NCBI GenBank assembly: GCA_905200905.1
Contig: CAJKMA010000005.1
Location: 13,281 to 77,280, forward strand
DNA: 64,000 nucleotides
DNA from: an uncultured Bacillota bacterium
GTDB lineage: Bacteria > Bacillota > Clostridia > Lachnospirales > Lachnospiraceae
Direction: 5' to 3'
This document shows positions 57,346 to 64,000 of the stretch, one piece after another. The translations under genes were made by a program, and so were the position numbers. Positions within the stretch are counted from its first letter, which is position 1; the number at the start of each line of letters is the position of its first letter. The notes below the pieces were generated by a model. The model saw only the letters and a list, made by a program, of their open reading frames with translations, had not been told where the DNA came from and did not search any database.

Positions 57346-58421
57346 TCCTGTTCCTCCCGTTTCAAATCCACAAACACAGCCTGTTCTGGTTTCCAGCCTA
57401 CACATACCTTTTGTCCCGGAACCAGATTAGAATCCATTCCATAGCGGCTTGCAGTCAGTTCCTTTCCTGATTTTAAACGAACTGTCATATGCAGCTGCCC
57501 TGCATTAAAAGACTTATCCTCTACCATTGCTTCAAGACCTTTGGTACAGGTTTCACAAACAGCCAGATTTTCTCTTCTTACTGCAAGCGCAATTTTCTGT
57601 CCCTCATACAGCCCCGGCACAACTTGCGCCTGAAGTTTCTGTCCCTCAATCTCCACTTCAGCAAGTTCTTTTTCTATTTTACATACAGTTCCTGTAAGAA
57701 TATTCGCATTTCCAACAAAATCGGCCACATAACTAGTTTTCGGATGATTATAAATCTCATCTGGGGTTCCAATTTGTTCAAATCTCCCCTCTTTCATCAC
57801 TACAATCCGATCTGACATATTAATGGCCTCTTCTTGGTCATGAGTAATATAGAGAAAGGTAATCCCTAGTTTTTTCTGCAGACGCTTTAATTCAATCTGC
57901 ATTGCCCGTCTCAGCTTCAAATCCAATGCCCCCAAAGGTTCATCCAAAAGCAGCAGTTTAGGACTGTTGACCAATGCTCTTGCAATGGCAACTCTTTGCT
58001 TCTGTCCACCAGACAATTCGGATGGCATCCTCTTTTCATATCCCTGCAGCTGCACCAATTCCAGCATCTCGTGGACTTTCTTTTTTATTTCTCCCTTAGG
58101 AACCTTCTTGATTTTCAATCCGTAACCAACATTTGCCTCTACATTCATGTGAGGAAATAAGGCATAGTTCTGAAAAACGGTATTCACATCCCTTTCATTT
58201 GGAGATAAACCAGTGACTTCCTTGCCATCCAGAAGTACACTGCCAGAATCTGGCTGCTCCAAACCTGCAATAATCCGCAACGTAGTGGTTTTCCCACAAC
58301 CAGAAGCTCCTAAAAAGGTAATAAATTCGCCTTTTTCTATAGAAAGCGTAATTCCATTGAGTACATCTGTTTCCCCAAAACGTTTTCTTACGTCTCTTAA
58401 TTCCAGTAATTGTTCACTCAT
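57342..58421 (-). CDS. potA: Spermidine/putrescine ABC transporter ATPase
   Basis: A 359-residue ATPase: Walker A GASGCGKTTTL (near residue 37), Q-loop TVFQNYALFPHMNV, signature LSGGQKQRVAIARAL, Walker B LLLLDEPLGALD and a C-terminal TOBE domain (about residues 240-355). It couples ATP hydrolysis to polyamine uptake through PotBC. First gene of potABCD, downstream of a strong promoter. Confidence 0.95.
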   Translation of the reverse strand: MSEQLLELRDVRKRFGETDVLNGITLSIEKGEFITFLGASGCGKTTTLRIIAGLEQPDSGSVLLDGKEVTGLSPNERDVNTVFQNYALFPHMNVEANVGYGLKIKKVPKGEIKKKVHEMLELVQLQGYEKRMPSELSGGQKQRVAIARALVNSPKLLLLDEPLGALDLKLRRAMQIELKRLQKKLGITFLYITHDQEEAINMSDRIVVMKEGRFEQIGTPDEIYNHPKTSYVADFVGNANILTGTVCKIEKELAEVEIEGQKLQAQVVPGLYEGQKIALAVRRENLAVCETCTKGLEAMVEDKSFNAGQLHMTVRLKSGKELTASRYGMDSNLVPGQKVCVGWKPEQAVFVDLKREEQE

Positions 58422-58465
58422 GTTTTTTCCTTCTTCTTACTCTATTTAAAACGTTACCATGTTAT

Positions 58466-58494
58466 ATAATGGCATAAATAAGGTGTGCTGTCAA
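58466..58494 (-). promoter_or_regulatory. Promoter of potABCD
   Basis: Perfect TTGACA (58489-58494), 17-bp spacer, CATTAT (58466-58471) on the minus strand. Confidence 0.7.
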
Positions 58495-58545
58495 TTCCTG
58501 GTATAGAATTTTAGATAATTTATATCCAGTATTTTTCAATAAGGG

Positions 58546-58574
58546 TTGCCAAAAACATAATTTTAAGGTATGGT
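58546..58574 (+). promoter_or_regulatory. Promoter of the HD-domain gene
   Basis: TTGCCA (58546-58551), 17-bp spacer, TATGGT (58569-58574) on the plus strand. Confidence 0.6.
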
Positions 58575-58604
58575 AAAAATATCATAAAACTAGGAGGAGT
58601 GTAG

Positions 58605-59024
58605 ATGATGATAGCAAAAGCAGAGGAATTGGCAAAACATTTTCTGGATGAAAAAACCTACCTTCATTCTCAGAGAGTTGCTACCTTTACAGAAGAAAAT
58701 CCTATGATTCCCCCAGCAATCAAAAAACGCTGCATTGCCTTGGCATGGCTTCACGACTTATGGGAAGATTCCTCTTGCACATCAAAAGAAATCCTTGATC
58801 TGGATTCTGGTCAGCAGCTAGTAACTTATATGACTTATATGACACACTGTATTCAAGAAAAAACCTATGAGGAATACATTCATTCCATCAAAGAGATCCA
58901 GGAAATTTACCCCGAAGTCTGGTGGGTCAAGCTAGCAGATATGAAAGATCATTTAAGCCAAAGAGAAACCCTCACGCAACGCCTAAAAGATAAATATACC
59001 AATGCCTTAGCGATTCTGCTGTGA
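58605..59024 (+). CDS. Small HD-domain phosphohydrolase
   Basis: A 139-residue protein resembling the hydrolase half of RelA/SpoT-type or YfbR-like HD enzymes: His in YLHSQRVA (residue 21), the HD pair in LAWLHDLWED (near residues 50-54) and Asp in WVKLADMKDHL (near residue 111). These bind a metal and cut phosphate esters such as nucleotides or (p)ppGpp. AGGAGG lies seven bases before the ATG. The substrate is unknown. It is followed by tRNA-Thr, perhaps on the same transcript. Confidence 0.82.
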   Translation: MMIAKAEELAKHFLDEKTYLHSQRVATFTEENPMIPPAIKKRCIALAWLHDLWEDSSCTSKEILDLDSGQQLVTYMTYMTHCIQEKTYEEYIHSIKEIQEIYPEVWWVKLADMKDHLSQRETLTQRLKDKYTNALAILL

Positions 59025-59076
59025 TTTTTCTTGACAACCCAAGAAAAATCCAGTAAAATATTGTTTTGTAAGCAGT

Positions 59077-59149
59077 GCTGGAATAGCTCAGTTGGTAGAG
59101 CACTTCACTCGTAATGAAGGGGTCGTGGGTTCGAGTCCCATTTTCAGCT
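59077..59149 (+). tRNA. tRNA-Thr (anticodon CGT)
   Basis: A full cloverleaf: acceptor GCTGGAA/TTTCAGC (one G-U), D arm GCTCAGTTGGTAGAGC, anticodon stem CTTCA/TGAAG with loop CTCGTAA giving anticodon CGT at 59110-59112, and T loop TTCGAGT. Discriminator T at 59149; CCA not encoded. Confidence 0.96.
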
Positions 59150-59160
59150 TATCTCCATAC

Positions 59161-59199
59161 AAAAAGGAAGTTTTGGTTTTCTCCAAAACTTCCTTTTTT
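59161..59199 (+). terminator. Terminator after tRNA-Thr
   Basis: A perfect 16-bp stem (59161-59176 with 59183-59198) with a 6-base loop and a T run at 59194-59199. It may also serve the minus-strand zinc-ribbon gene. Confidence 0.88.
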
Positions 59200-59215
59200 A
59201 TATTCTTCCTTTATC

Positions 59216-59632
59216 CTAACTATTCTTTACAAATTCCCTTCCACACTTAGGACAACGAATACTGACCTTTCCTTTTCCTTTTGGAATTCTAATTTTCTGT
59301 TTACACCCAGGGCAGGTATAAATATGAAACTCTTTTCTCTGCTGCTGAATATATTTATTCCTTCCAAAAAATCTCCGAACACGATTTTCCACATTCAAAT
59401 ATTTCTGATTCTCCGCATATCGCTTTGAAATATTTCTGGAAAACATCCGGTAATAAATTAAAATAATCAACAAAAACTCCCAGGATGTGAGAACCATACT
59501 AAAATAAGCATTTCTTACAAACAGATTTCCCACTGCACAAACCAGGAGTACAATCACTAGAAACATATTCAGCCGGTCTGTCCCATATCTTCCATACATA
59601 AACTTTGCAAACTTTTCTTTTAATTTGTTCAT
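59216..59632 (-). CDS. Membrane protein with C-terminal zinc ribbon
   Basis: A 138-residue protein with two predicted helices (about residues 23-38 and 46-62), a basic stretch with several Arg/Lys, and a C-terminal zinc ribbon YTCPGCKQKIRIP ... IRCPKCGREF (CxxC-x15-CxxC). Function unknown; such small proteins are common in Lachnospiraceae. It starts 4 bp behind the flavodoxin gene and so is in its operon. Confidence 0.8.
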   Translation of the reverse strand: MNKLKEKFAKFMYGRYGTDRLNMFLVIVLLVCAVGNLFVRNAYFSMVLTSWEFLLIILIYYRMFSRNISKRYAENQKYLNVENRVRRFFGRNKYIQQQRKEFHIYTCPGCKQKIRIPKGKGKVSIRCPKCGREFVKNS

Positions 59633-59636
59633 ATCT

Positions 59637-60158
59637 CTACGCTTCCCTTTTTATTTTCTCAAATACTTGATTTACAAACACTCTGGCCTTGTGCAAATCC
59701 TCCCTATCAGGGTGCAGCATGGCCAGGTCAAAATTTTGAATCATGGCATTTACCTGCCTGGCATTTTTTTCATTTTTCATGTCCACATATTTCTGTCTTA
59801 CAGAAATAGGCATCTTTCCTTGGCAAATATAGGTGCCCAAATATTCATTATCATCTTCAATAAAAACTTTGATATTATCTTCCAGTTTTTTATAATATTC
59901 CGGACTGTTTCCCATACCGCAGGTGCCGAACAGGGCAATCTTTTTTCCTTCCAGACTTCCCAGATAATCTAACACATCTACACTAGCTGTTCCCCGATCT
60001 GTCCAAAATCCTATGAAATAAAGGTCTGCCATATCATAATCAGTCTGCCCATCTAACAAGGCGATATCCTTGCAAGTTCCTGGAATTGCCTCAAAAATAG
60101 ATTTTGCCAGCATTTCCGTATTTCCAGTTCTGCTCTTATATAGAACCTGTGTCTTCAT
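59637..60158 (-). CDS. Flavodoxin family protein
   Basis: A 173-residue flavodoxin-like protein. The phosphate-binding loop is SRTGNTEMLA (near residues 8-17) and the FMN-contacting loop is GTCGMGNSPEYY (near residues 82-93); IGFWTDRGTA matches the middle loop. FMN proteins of this form carry electrons or, in gut Lachnospiraceae, accompany specific reductases (a BilS-like role is one possibility that I cannot test). The ATG at 60158 stands nine bases after GGAAGGA; earlier ATGs at 60167-60194 are poorly placed. Confidence 0.85.
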   Translation of the reverse strand: MKTQVLYKSRTGNTEMLAKSIFEAIPGTCKDIALLDGQTDYDMADLYFIGFWTDRGTASVDVLDYLGSLEGKKIALFGTCGMGNSPEYYKKLEDNIKVFIEDDNEYLGTYICQGKMPISVRQKYVDMKNEKNARQVNAMIQNFDLAMLHPDREDLHKARVFVNQVFEKIKREA

Positions 60159-60275
60159 ACTACTCATTCCTTCCATTCTCTGTCTTGGTTCCATTCTATC
60201 ACCAAAACAGTGGAAAAAACATTTCGCGATTCTTAAAAATTATAAAGTCTCTATAAACTCACAGCCTTTGTCATT

Positions 60276-61169
60276 TTAACGAATGTGTACATCCATCTGG
60301 GGAAATGGTATTTCAATGTTTTCCTCATCAAAGGCTAGCTTAATTTCTTCATTTAAACGCCATTTTGTAGGCCAATACTGGTCTGTATTCACCCAGGCAC
60401 GAAGCCCCAGCATAATCCCGCTGGCTCCCAGTTCATCCACAAACACCTGCATTTCTTGATCCGATAAAATATTCTCATCCTCATGAAGCAGACGTTCCAA
60501 AATCCCTTTTGCCTTTTTCAAATCAGATGAATAGGAAATCTCCACTTTGATTTCTAGTTTTCTCTGATCCCTGGCTGTTACATTGACAATGCTTGCGCTG
60601 GTAAGATTCCCATTTGGGATAGTAATTCTCCTGTTATCTACAGTAGACAAGGTGGTGTAAAATAAATCGATTTTCACGACGGTTCCTTCTTGTTTGTCCG
60701 TACACTCAATAATATAATCCCCAATGACAAAGGGACGCAAAATTAAAATAATCACACCTCCGGCCAGGTTGGATAACCCACCCTGCAAAGCAAGACCAAT
60801 GGCAACACCACTAGAAGCTAGAAGAGCTGCAATAGACGACTCCTTCACACCAAAACTGGTGGCAATGGTAATAATTAAAAGTCCATATAGCGTTGCCTTT
60901 ACAAAAGAAGACACAAATTGCGTTACTCCTGTATCTGCATTTGCCCGTTTCATAGATGCCACAATAATTTTGCATAATTTATGAATCAATTTGCTGGCAA
61001 TCACATATACCAAAATAGCCAGCAAAACCCGTCCTGCAAAATTTCCAATTAAAGGCAGCTTGGCCTCCCAGTAATCCCAGGTAAGATACTGTTCAAAAAA
61101 GCCCTGCAATCCTTCTTTTTCCAACGTTTCCCCTACTTCTCCAAGTACATCTGCTAAAAAAATACTCAT
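60276..61169 (-). CDS. Small-conductance mechanosensitive channel (MscS family)
   Basis: A 297-residue channel: an N-terminal amphipathic helix, three membrane helices (about residues 45-65, 82-105 and 112-142), the pore helix rich in Gly/Ala (SSGVAIGLALQGGLSNLAGG), the conserved PFVIGDYI beta entry and the C-terminal cytoplasmic vestibule ending QMDVHI. It opens on membrane tension to release solutes after osmotic downshock. It follows glgB with a 74-bp gap that contains a weak hairpin. Confidence 0.93.
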   Translation of the reverse strand: MSIFLADVLGEVGETLEKEGLQGFFEQYLTWDYWEAKLPLIGNFAGRVLLAILVYVIASKLIHKLCKIIVASMKRANADTGVTQFVSSFVKATLYGLLIITIATSFGVKESSIAALLASSGVAIGLALQGGLSNLAGGVIILILRPFVIGDYIIECTDKQEGTVVKIDLFYTTLSTVDNRRITIPNGNLTSASIVNVTARDQRKLEIKVEISYSSDLKKAKGILERLLHEDENILSDQEMQVFVDELGASGIMLGLRAWVNTDQYWPTKWRLNEEIKLAFDEENIEIPFPQMDVHIR

Positions 61170-61186
61170 AAATCCCGTCCTTTAAA

Positions 61187-61233
61187 TAAGGCTGCCACTA
61201 AAAGCGCCTGTTTTGCCTTTTGTGCGACAGCCT
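61187..61233 (-). terminator. Weak hairpin between glgB and mscS
   Basis: AGGCTGTCGCAC pairs imperfectly with GTGGCAGCCT, followed by TTATTT on the minus strand. Termination may be leaky. Confidence 0.45.
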
Positions 61234-61243
61234 CTTTCTTTTT

Positions 61244-63718
61244 TTATTTTTCCTGCTTCTTTCTTCTTACTGTTCTTTTCGGTTTTACTACTTCTTCTTT
61301 TTTCACTTTTTCTGGTTTTGCTAATTTCTCCGCCTTTTCTGGTTTCTTCTCTTCTTTCAATACTTTCGCTAGTTTTGGAGATTTGACTTCATATTTCTTT
61401 TCTTCTTGCTGCCGTTCTGCCTCAATTTTTTCTTCCAGTTCCTTTCTTACTCTTGAAACCTTAGGTGTCTTTTCCTCTGCTTTTTTCTCTGTCTTTTTGG
61501 TTTCATTTTTGGTAAAGGAGAAAATCTGCACAGACAAAGGAGCCACATTAATCACAATGGAATGTTTCCGTTCATCACATTCTTCTTTTTTAGATGCCTT
61601 TACTCTGGCATTTACTACACCGCTACCTCCAAATTTCTTTGCATCACTATTGAAGATTTCCTTATATTTTCCAGGATATGGTACACCCATTTGATATTTG
61701 GGATATGCCACATCTGAGAAATTGCATACAAATACCAGGGTGGTATCCCGTTTCTTGCCTTTCCGCATAAAAGTCAGCATACTCTTATCATATTCCATAT
61801 GATTAATCCACTCAAAACCTGCAGGGTCATAATCTGTTTCATATAAAGCCGGCTGCTCTTTATACAATGTCCAAAGGGCTTTCACATACTCCTGCATCTG
61901 TTTATGCTGCTCATCCTCTAAAAGATTCCAGTCTAGCCCTCTTTGCTCAGACCACTCCCGTTCCTGTGCAAATTCCTGTCCCATAAACAGCAGTTTCTTA
62001 CCTGGATGTCCCAGCATAAATCCATAGGCTGCCTTTAAATTTGCCAGCTTCTTTTCTTTCTCTCCCGGCATTTTGTTCAGAAGAGATCCCTTTCCATGTA
62101 CTACTTCATCATGAGAAAGACTCAGCAAGAATTTTTCACTGTAGGCATAAACCATGCTAAAAGTCAGCTCATCGTGAGCGCCACCTCTAAATAATGGATC
62201 CTTACGCATATAATCAATGAAATCATTCATCCATCCCATATTCCATTTGTAATCAAAACCCAATCCATCATCCTCTACCTTACCAGTAATTTGAGGCCAT
62301 GCAGTAGACTCCTCTGCAATCAGCAGAACATCTGGATGTTTCTTCTTAAAAATAGAATTCAGATGCTTTAAAAACTCAATGGCTTCCAAATTTTCATTGC
62401 CGCCATAAATATTAGCTACCCATTCTCCATCATTTTTTCCATAATCCAGATACAGCATAGATGCTACTGCATCCATACGGATACCATCTGCATGATATTT
62501 TTCAATCCAGAAAAGAGCATTGGAAATCAAGAAATTTTTTACCTGAGGACGTCCGTAATTATAAATCAAAGTTCCCCAATGTGGGTGCATTCCCTGTCTT
62601 GGGTCCAAATGTTCATAAAGACAGGTTCCATCAAAATTAGATAACCCAAACGTATCCTTTGGAAAATGTGCTGGTACCCAGTCCAGAATCACACCAATGC
62701 CTTGTTGATGCATATAATCCATAAAATACATAAAATCTTCACATGTTCCATATCTACTGGTAGGGGCATAATACCCTGTCACCTGATATCCCCAGGATTC
62801 ATCCAGAGGATGCTCCATCACTGGCATCAGCTCCACATGGGTATATCCCATTTCTTTTACATAAGAAGCCAGCATAGGGGCAATTTCCCGATAATTATAA
62901 AATAGTTTCTCCTCAGCCTCTGGTTTTTTCCAGGAACCAAGATGCATCTCATAGACCGCCATAGGCTTCTTCTCATCCTGAAGCTGCCTGCGCTCCTTCA
63001 TCCACTTCGCATCCTCCCAGGAATACTGGTTCAAATCAGCCACAATGGAAGCTGTGTCGGGACGCATCTCTGCCTGATTTCCATAAGGATCGGATTTCAA
63101 ATAAACCAGAGAACCTTTTGATTTGATTTCATACTTATATAAAGCTCCCTTCTGCACTCCCGGAATAAATAATTCATAAATACCAGACAAAGCCAGGCAG
63201 TTCATCTGATGTACTCTCCCATCCCAATGATTAAAATCTCCAACCACACTGACACGCAAAGCATTCGGCGCCCAAACAGCAAAATATACACCTTCTACAC
63301 CTTTTATTTTCATAGGATGAGCACCCAGTTTTTCATAAATACCATAGCAGATTCCTGCATCAAACTCTTGCTCCTCTTCTATGGTAATCTGGGTTTCAAA
63401 AGCATAGGGATCATAAAATTTCTCTGTTCTTTTCTCCCCGTTTTCCTCATAAGTTGCTTCTAATTTATATTTAGGAATCTTATCGCCTTCAAGCAGAACT
63501 GCAAAAAAACCTGCCTCATCCTGCATCACCATATCACAATCTTGTTTTCCTCTTCCTAGAAGCACTTTTACTTTCTGTGCTCCTGGGAGAAAACACTGGA
63601 TTAAAATTCCATCTTCAGTTACCCTAGGTCCTAGAATTTTCTTCGGTTCACTTTCTTCAGAATATACCACCGCTTCTATCTCGGCCCAGTCCATCATTTC
63701 ATATAATTTGTCAGACAT
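61244..63718 (-). CDS. glgB: 1,4-alpha-glucan branching enzyme with charged C-terminal tail
   Basis: An 824-residue enzyme that makes alpha-1,6 branches in glycogen. It has an N-terminal beta domain (residues 1-115), CBM48 (about 120-225), the GH13 barrel (about 250-620) with nucleophile Asp416 in GIRMDAV, acid/base Glu469 in LLIAEESTAWP and HDEVVHGKGS, and the C-terminal beta domain to about 730. The last ~90 residues are an extra Lys/Glu-rich low-complexity tail (KKTEKKAEEK ... RRKKQEK) not found in usual GlgB. No other glycogen gene is adjacent. I choose the ATG at 63718, nine bases after GGAGG, over the GTG at 63727. Confidence 0.95.
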   Translation of the reverse strand: MSDKLYEMMDWAEIEAVVYSEESEPKKILGPRVTEDGILIQCFLPGAQKVKVLLGRGKQDCDMVMQDEAGFFAVLLEGDKIPKYKLEATYEENGEKRTEKFYDPYAFETQITIEEEQEFDAGICYGIYEKLGAHPMKIKGVEGVYFAVWAPNALRVSVVGDFNHWDGRVHQMNCLALSGIYELFIPGVQKGALYKYEIKSKGSLVYLKSDPYGNQAEMRPDTASIVADLNQYSWEDAKWMKERRQLQDEKKPMAVYEMHLGSWKKPEAEEKLFYNYREIAPMLASYVKEMGYTHVELMPVMEHPLDESWGYQVTGYYAPTSRYGTCEDFMYFMDYMHQQGIGVILDWVPAHFPKDTFGLSNFDGTCLYEHLDPRQGMHPHWGTLIYNYGRPQVKNFLISNALFWIEKYHADGIRMDAVASMLYLDYGKNDGEWVANIYGGNENLEAIEFLKHLNSIFKKKHPDVLLIAEESTAWPQITGKVEDDGLGFDYKWNMGWMNDFIDYMRKDPLFRGGAHDELTFSMVYAYSEKFLLSLSHDEVVHGKGSLLNKMPGEKEKKLANLKAAYGFMLGHPGKKLLFMGQEFAQEREWSEQRGLDWNLLEDEQHKQMQEYVKALWTLYKEQPALYETDYDPAGFEWINHMEYDKSMLTFMRKGKKRDTTLVFVCNFSDVAYPKYQMGVPYPGKYKEIFNSDAKKFGGSGVVNARVKASKKEECDERKHSIVINVAPLSVQIFSFTKNETKKTEKKAEEKTPKVSRVRKELEEKIEAERQQEEKKYEVKSPKLAKVLKEEKKPEKAEKLAKPEKVKKEEVVKPKRTVRRKKQEK

Positions 63719-63740
63719 AATCCGCACCCTCCTTTTTTTT

Positions 63741-63769
63741 ATTTTATCATCAAACTATTTCCTTGTAAA
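63741..63769 (-). promoter_or_regulatory. Promoter of glgB
   Basis: TTTACA (63764-63769), 17-bp spacer, TAAAAT (63741-63746) on the minus strand, very close to the ribosome site, so the leader is only about 15-20 nt. Confidence 0.7.
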
Positions 63770-63831
63770 GCCGTTGAAAAGCACATTCCTCTGCCGATTT
63801 GCATAATTTTTATTTTTTATTGCAGAAAACA

Positions 63832-63860
63832 TTGTGCATTTTCCATATATCAAGTATAAT
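63832..63860 (+). promoter_or_regulatory. Promoter of the NuoE-like gene
   Basis: TTGTGC (63832-63837), 17-bp spacer, perfect TATAAT (63855-63860) on the plus strand, with GAGGAGG before the ATG. Confidence 0.6.
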
Positions 63861-63912
63861 AGGGTTAACTTCGTTTAGAGAGGTTTACTATCGTATGAGG
63901 AGGTAACAAAGC

Positions 63913-64000
63913 ATGCTTGACCAAAGTTATTATGAAAAAGCTGACGAAATTATTGAATTCTATGGCCGCAAAGCAAGCTCTTTAATTCCCATTATGCAGG
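63913..64000 (+). CDS. NuoE/HydC-type [2Fe-2S] subunit, 5' end only
   Basis: The first 29 codons begin MLDQSYYEKADEIIEFYGRK and continue SSLIPIMQ, the N-terminal helix of NuoE-like thioredoxin-fold [2Fe-2S] subunits. In clostridia this is the first gene of an electron-bifurcating or NADH-linked FeFe hydrogenase (hydCBA/hndABCD). The rest runs off the right edge, so the cluster cysteines are not seen. The start is well supported by GAGGAGG and a promoter. Confidence 0.8.
   Translation, partial: MLDQSYYEKADEIIEFYGRKASSLIPIMQ

Noticed and set aside
57346..57405. Upstream extension of potB to 57405
   Set aside because: The extra residues are antisense-like and overlap potA; GGGAGG before the ATG at 57345 fixes the start.
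1..64000. CRISPR arrays, insertion sequences, integrases, phage or toxin-antitoxin genes
   Set aside because: I looked for direct repeats with spacers, transposase or recombinase motifs and small paired ORFs, and found none that hold up.

Overview
The window looks like a stretch of chromosome from a low-GC, anaerobic gut Firmicute of the family Lachnospiraceae, probably Blautia-like. That placement is inference. It rests on gene content (ATP-type PEP carboxykinase start, F-type ATPase, NuoE/HydC-type hydrogenase subunit start, minimal SufCB pair, sugar-acid dehydratases, spermidine/putrescine ABC system), strong Shine-Dalgarno sites, frequent TTG/GTG starts, and the style of the proteins. I see no insertion sequence, phage, plasmid origin, CRISPR array or rRNA. 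Almost all genes read on the minus strand.

Layout. 1-4.3 kb: the 5' end of pckA, then leuA, a SleB-type hydrolase and thrC, which look like one operon with a strong promoter. 4.3-7.0 kb: a GntR(YtrA-type)-ABC-permease-permease operon with a palindromic operator. 7.0-9.2 kb: a cation efflux (CDF) gene, tRNA-Pro(GGG) and an orphan membrane protein. 9.4-14.0 kb: branched-chain amino acid genes leuCD with a divergent LysR regulator, then ilvN-ilvC. 14.2-20.4 kb: the whole F1Fo ATP synthase operon (atpBEFHAGDC), in which atpB seems to have no ordinary start codon. 20.8-26.7 kb: redox and stress genes (a degenerate sirtuin, thioredoxin reductase and thioredoxin, an ABC-F protein behind an attenuator-like leader, a Spx/ArsC protein, a bacteriohemerythrin, a DUF1284 protein) and bioY under a BirA-like operator. 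26.8-35.8 kb: a Tim44-like protein, a MATE exporter, a DHHW/MBOAT O-acylation pair, and a circularly permuted GH3 glucosidase with a divergent AraC regulator.

35.8-39.4 kb: a P-loop protein with an AlaRS-SAD-like tail, a minimal SufCB (SmsCB-like) pair and a Sel1-repeat protein. 39.4-50.9 kb: a sugar-acid catabolic region with a KDG-type aldolase, two IlvD/Edd dehydratases, a KduD-like SDR, a GntP permease, two GntR/FCD regulators, a zinc dehydrogenase and a LarA-like epimerase. An identical 12-mer operator candidate lies at two of its promoters. 50.9-54.5 kb: a LytTR two-component operon with a lipoprotein and small membrane proteins. 54.6-58.4 kb: potABCD. 58.6-63.7 kb: an HD protein, tRNA-Thr(CGT), a zinc-ribbon membrane protein, a flavodoxin, an MscS channel and glgB with a long charged tail. 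The window ends in the first 29 codons of a NuoE-like gene.

The genes suggest a fermenting anaerobe that makes its own Leu/Ile/Val/Thr, takes up biotin and polyamines, and uses plant-type glucosides and sugar acids. The least explained items are the P-loop/SAD-like protein beside SufCB, the degenerate sirtuin, the ABC-F leader, the atpB start, and two very long perfect hairpins that join the ends of convergent genes.
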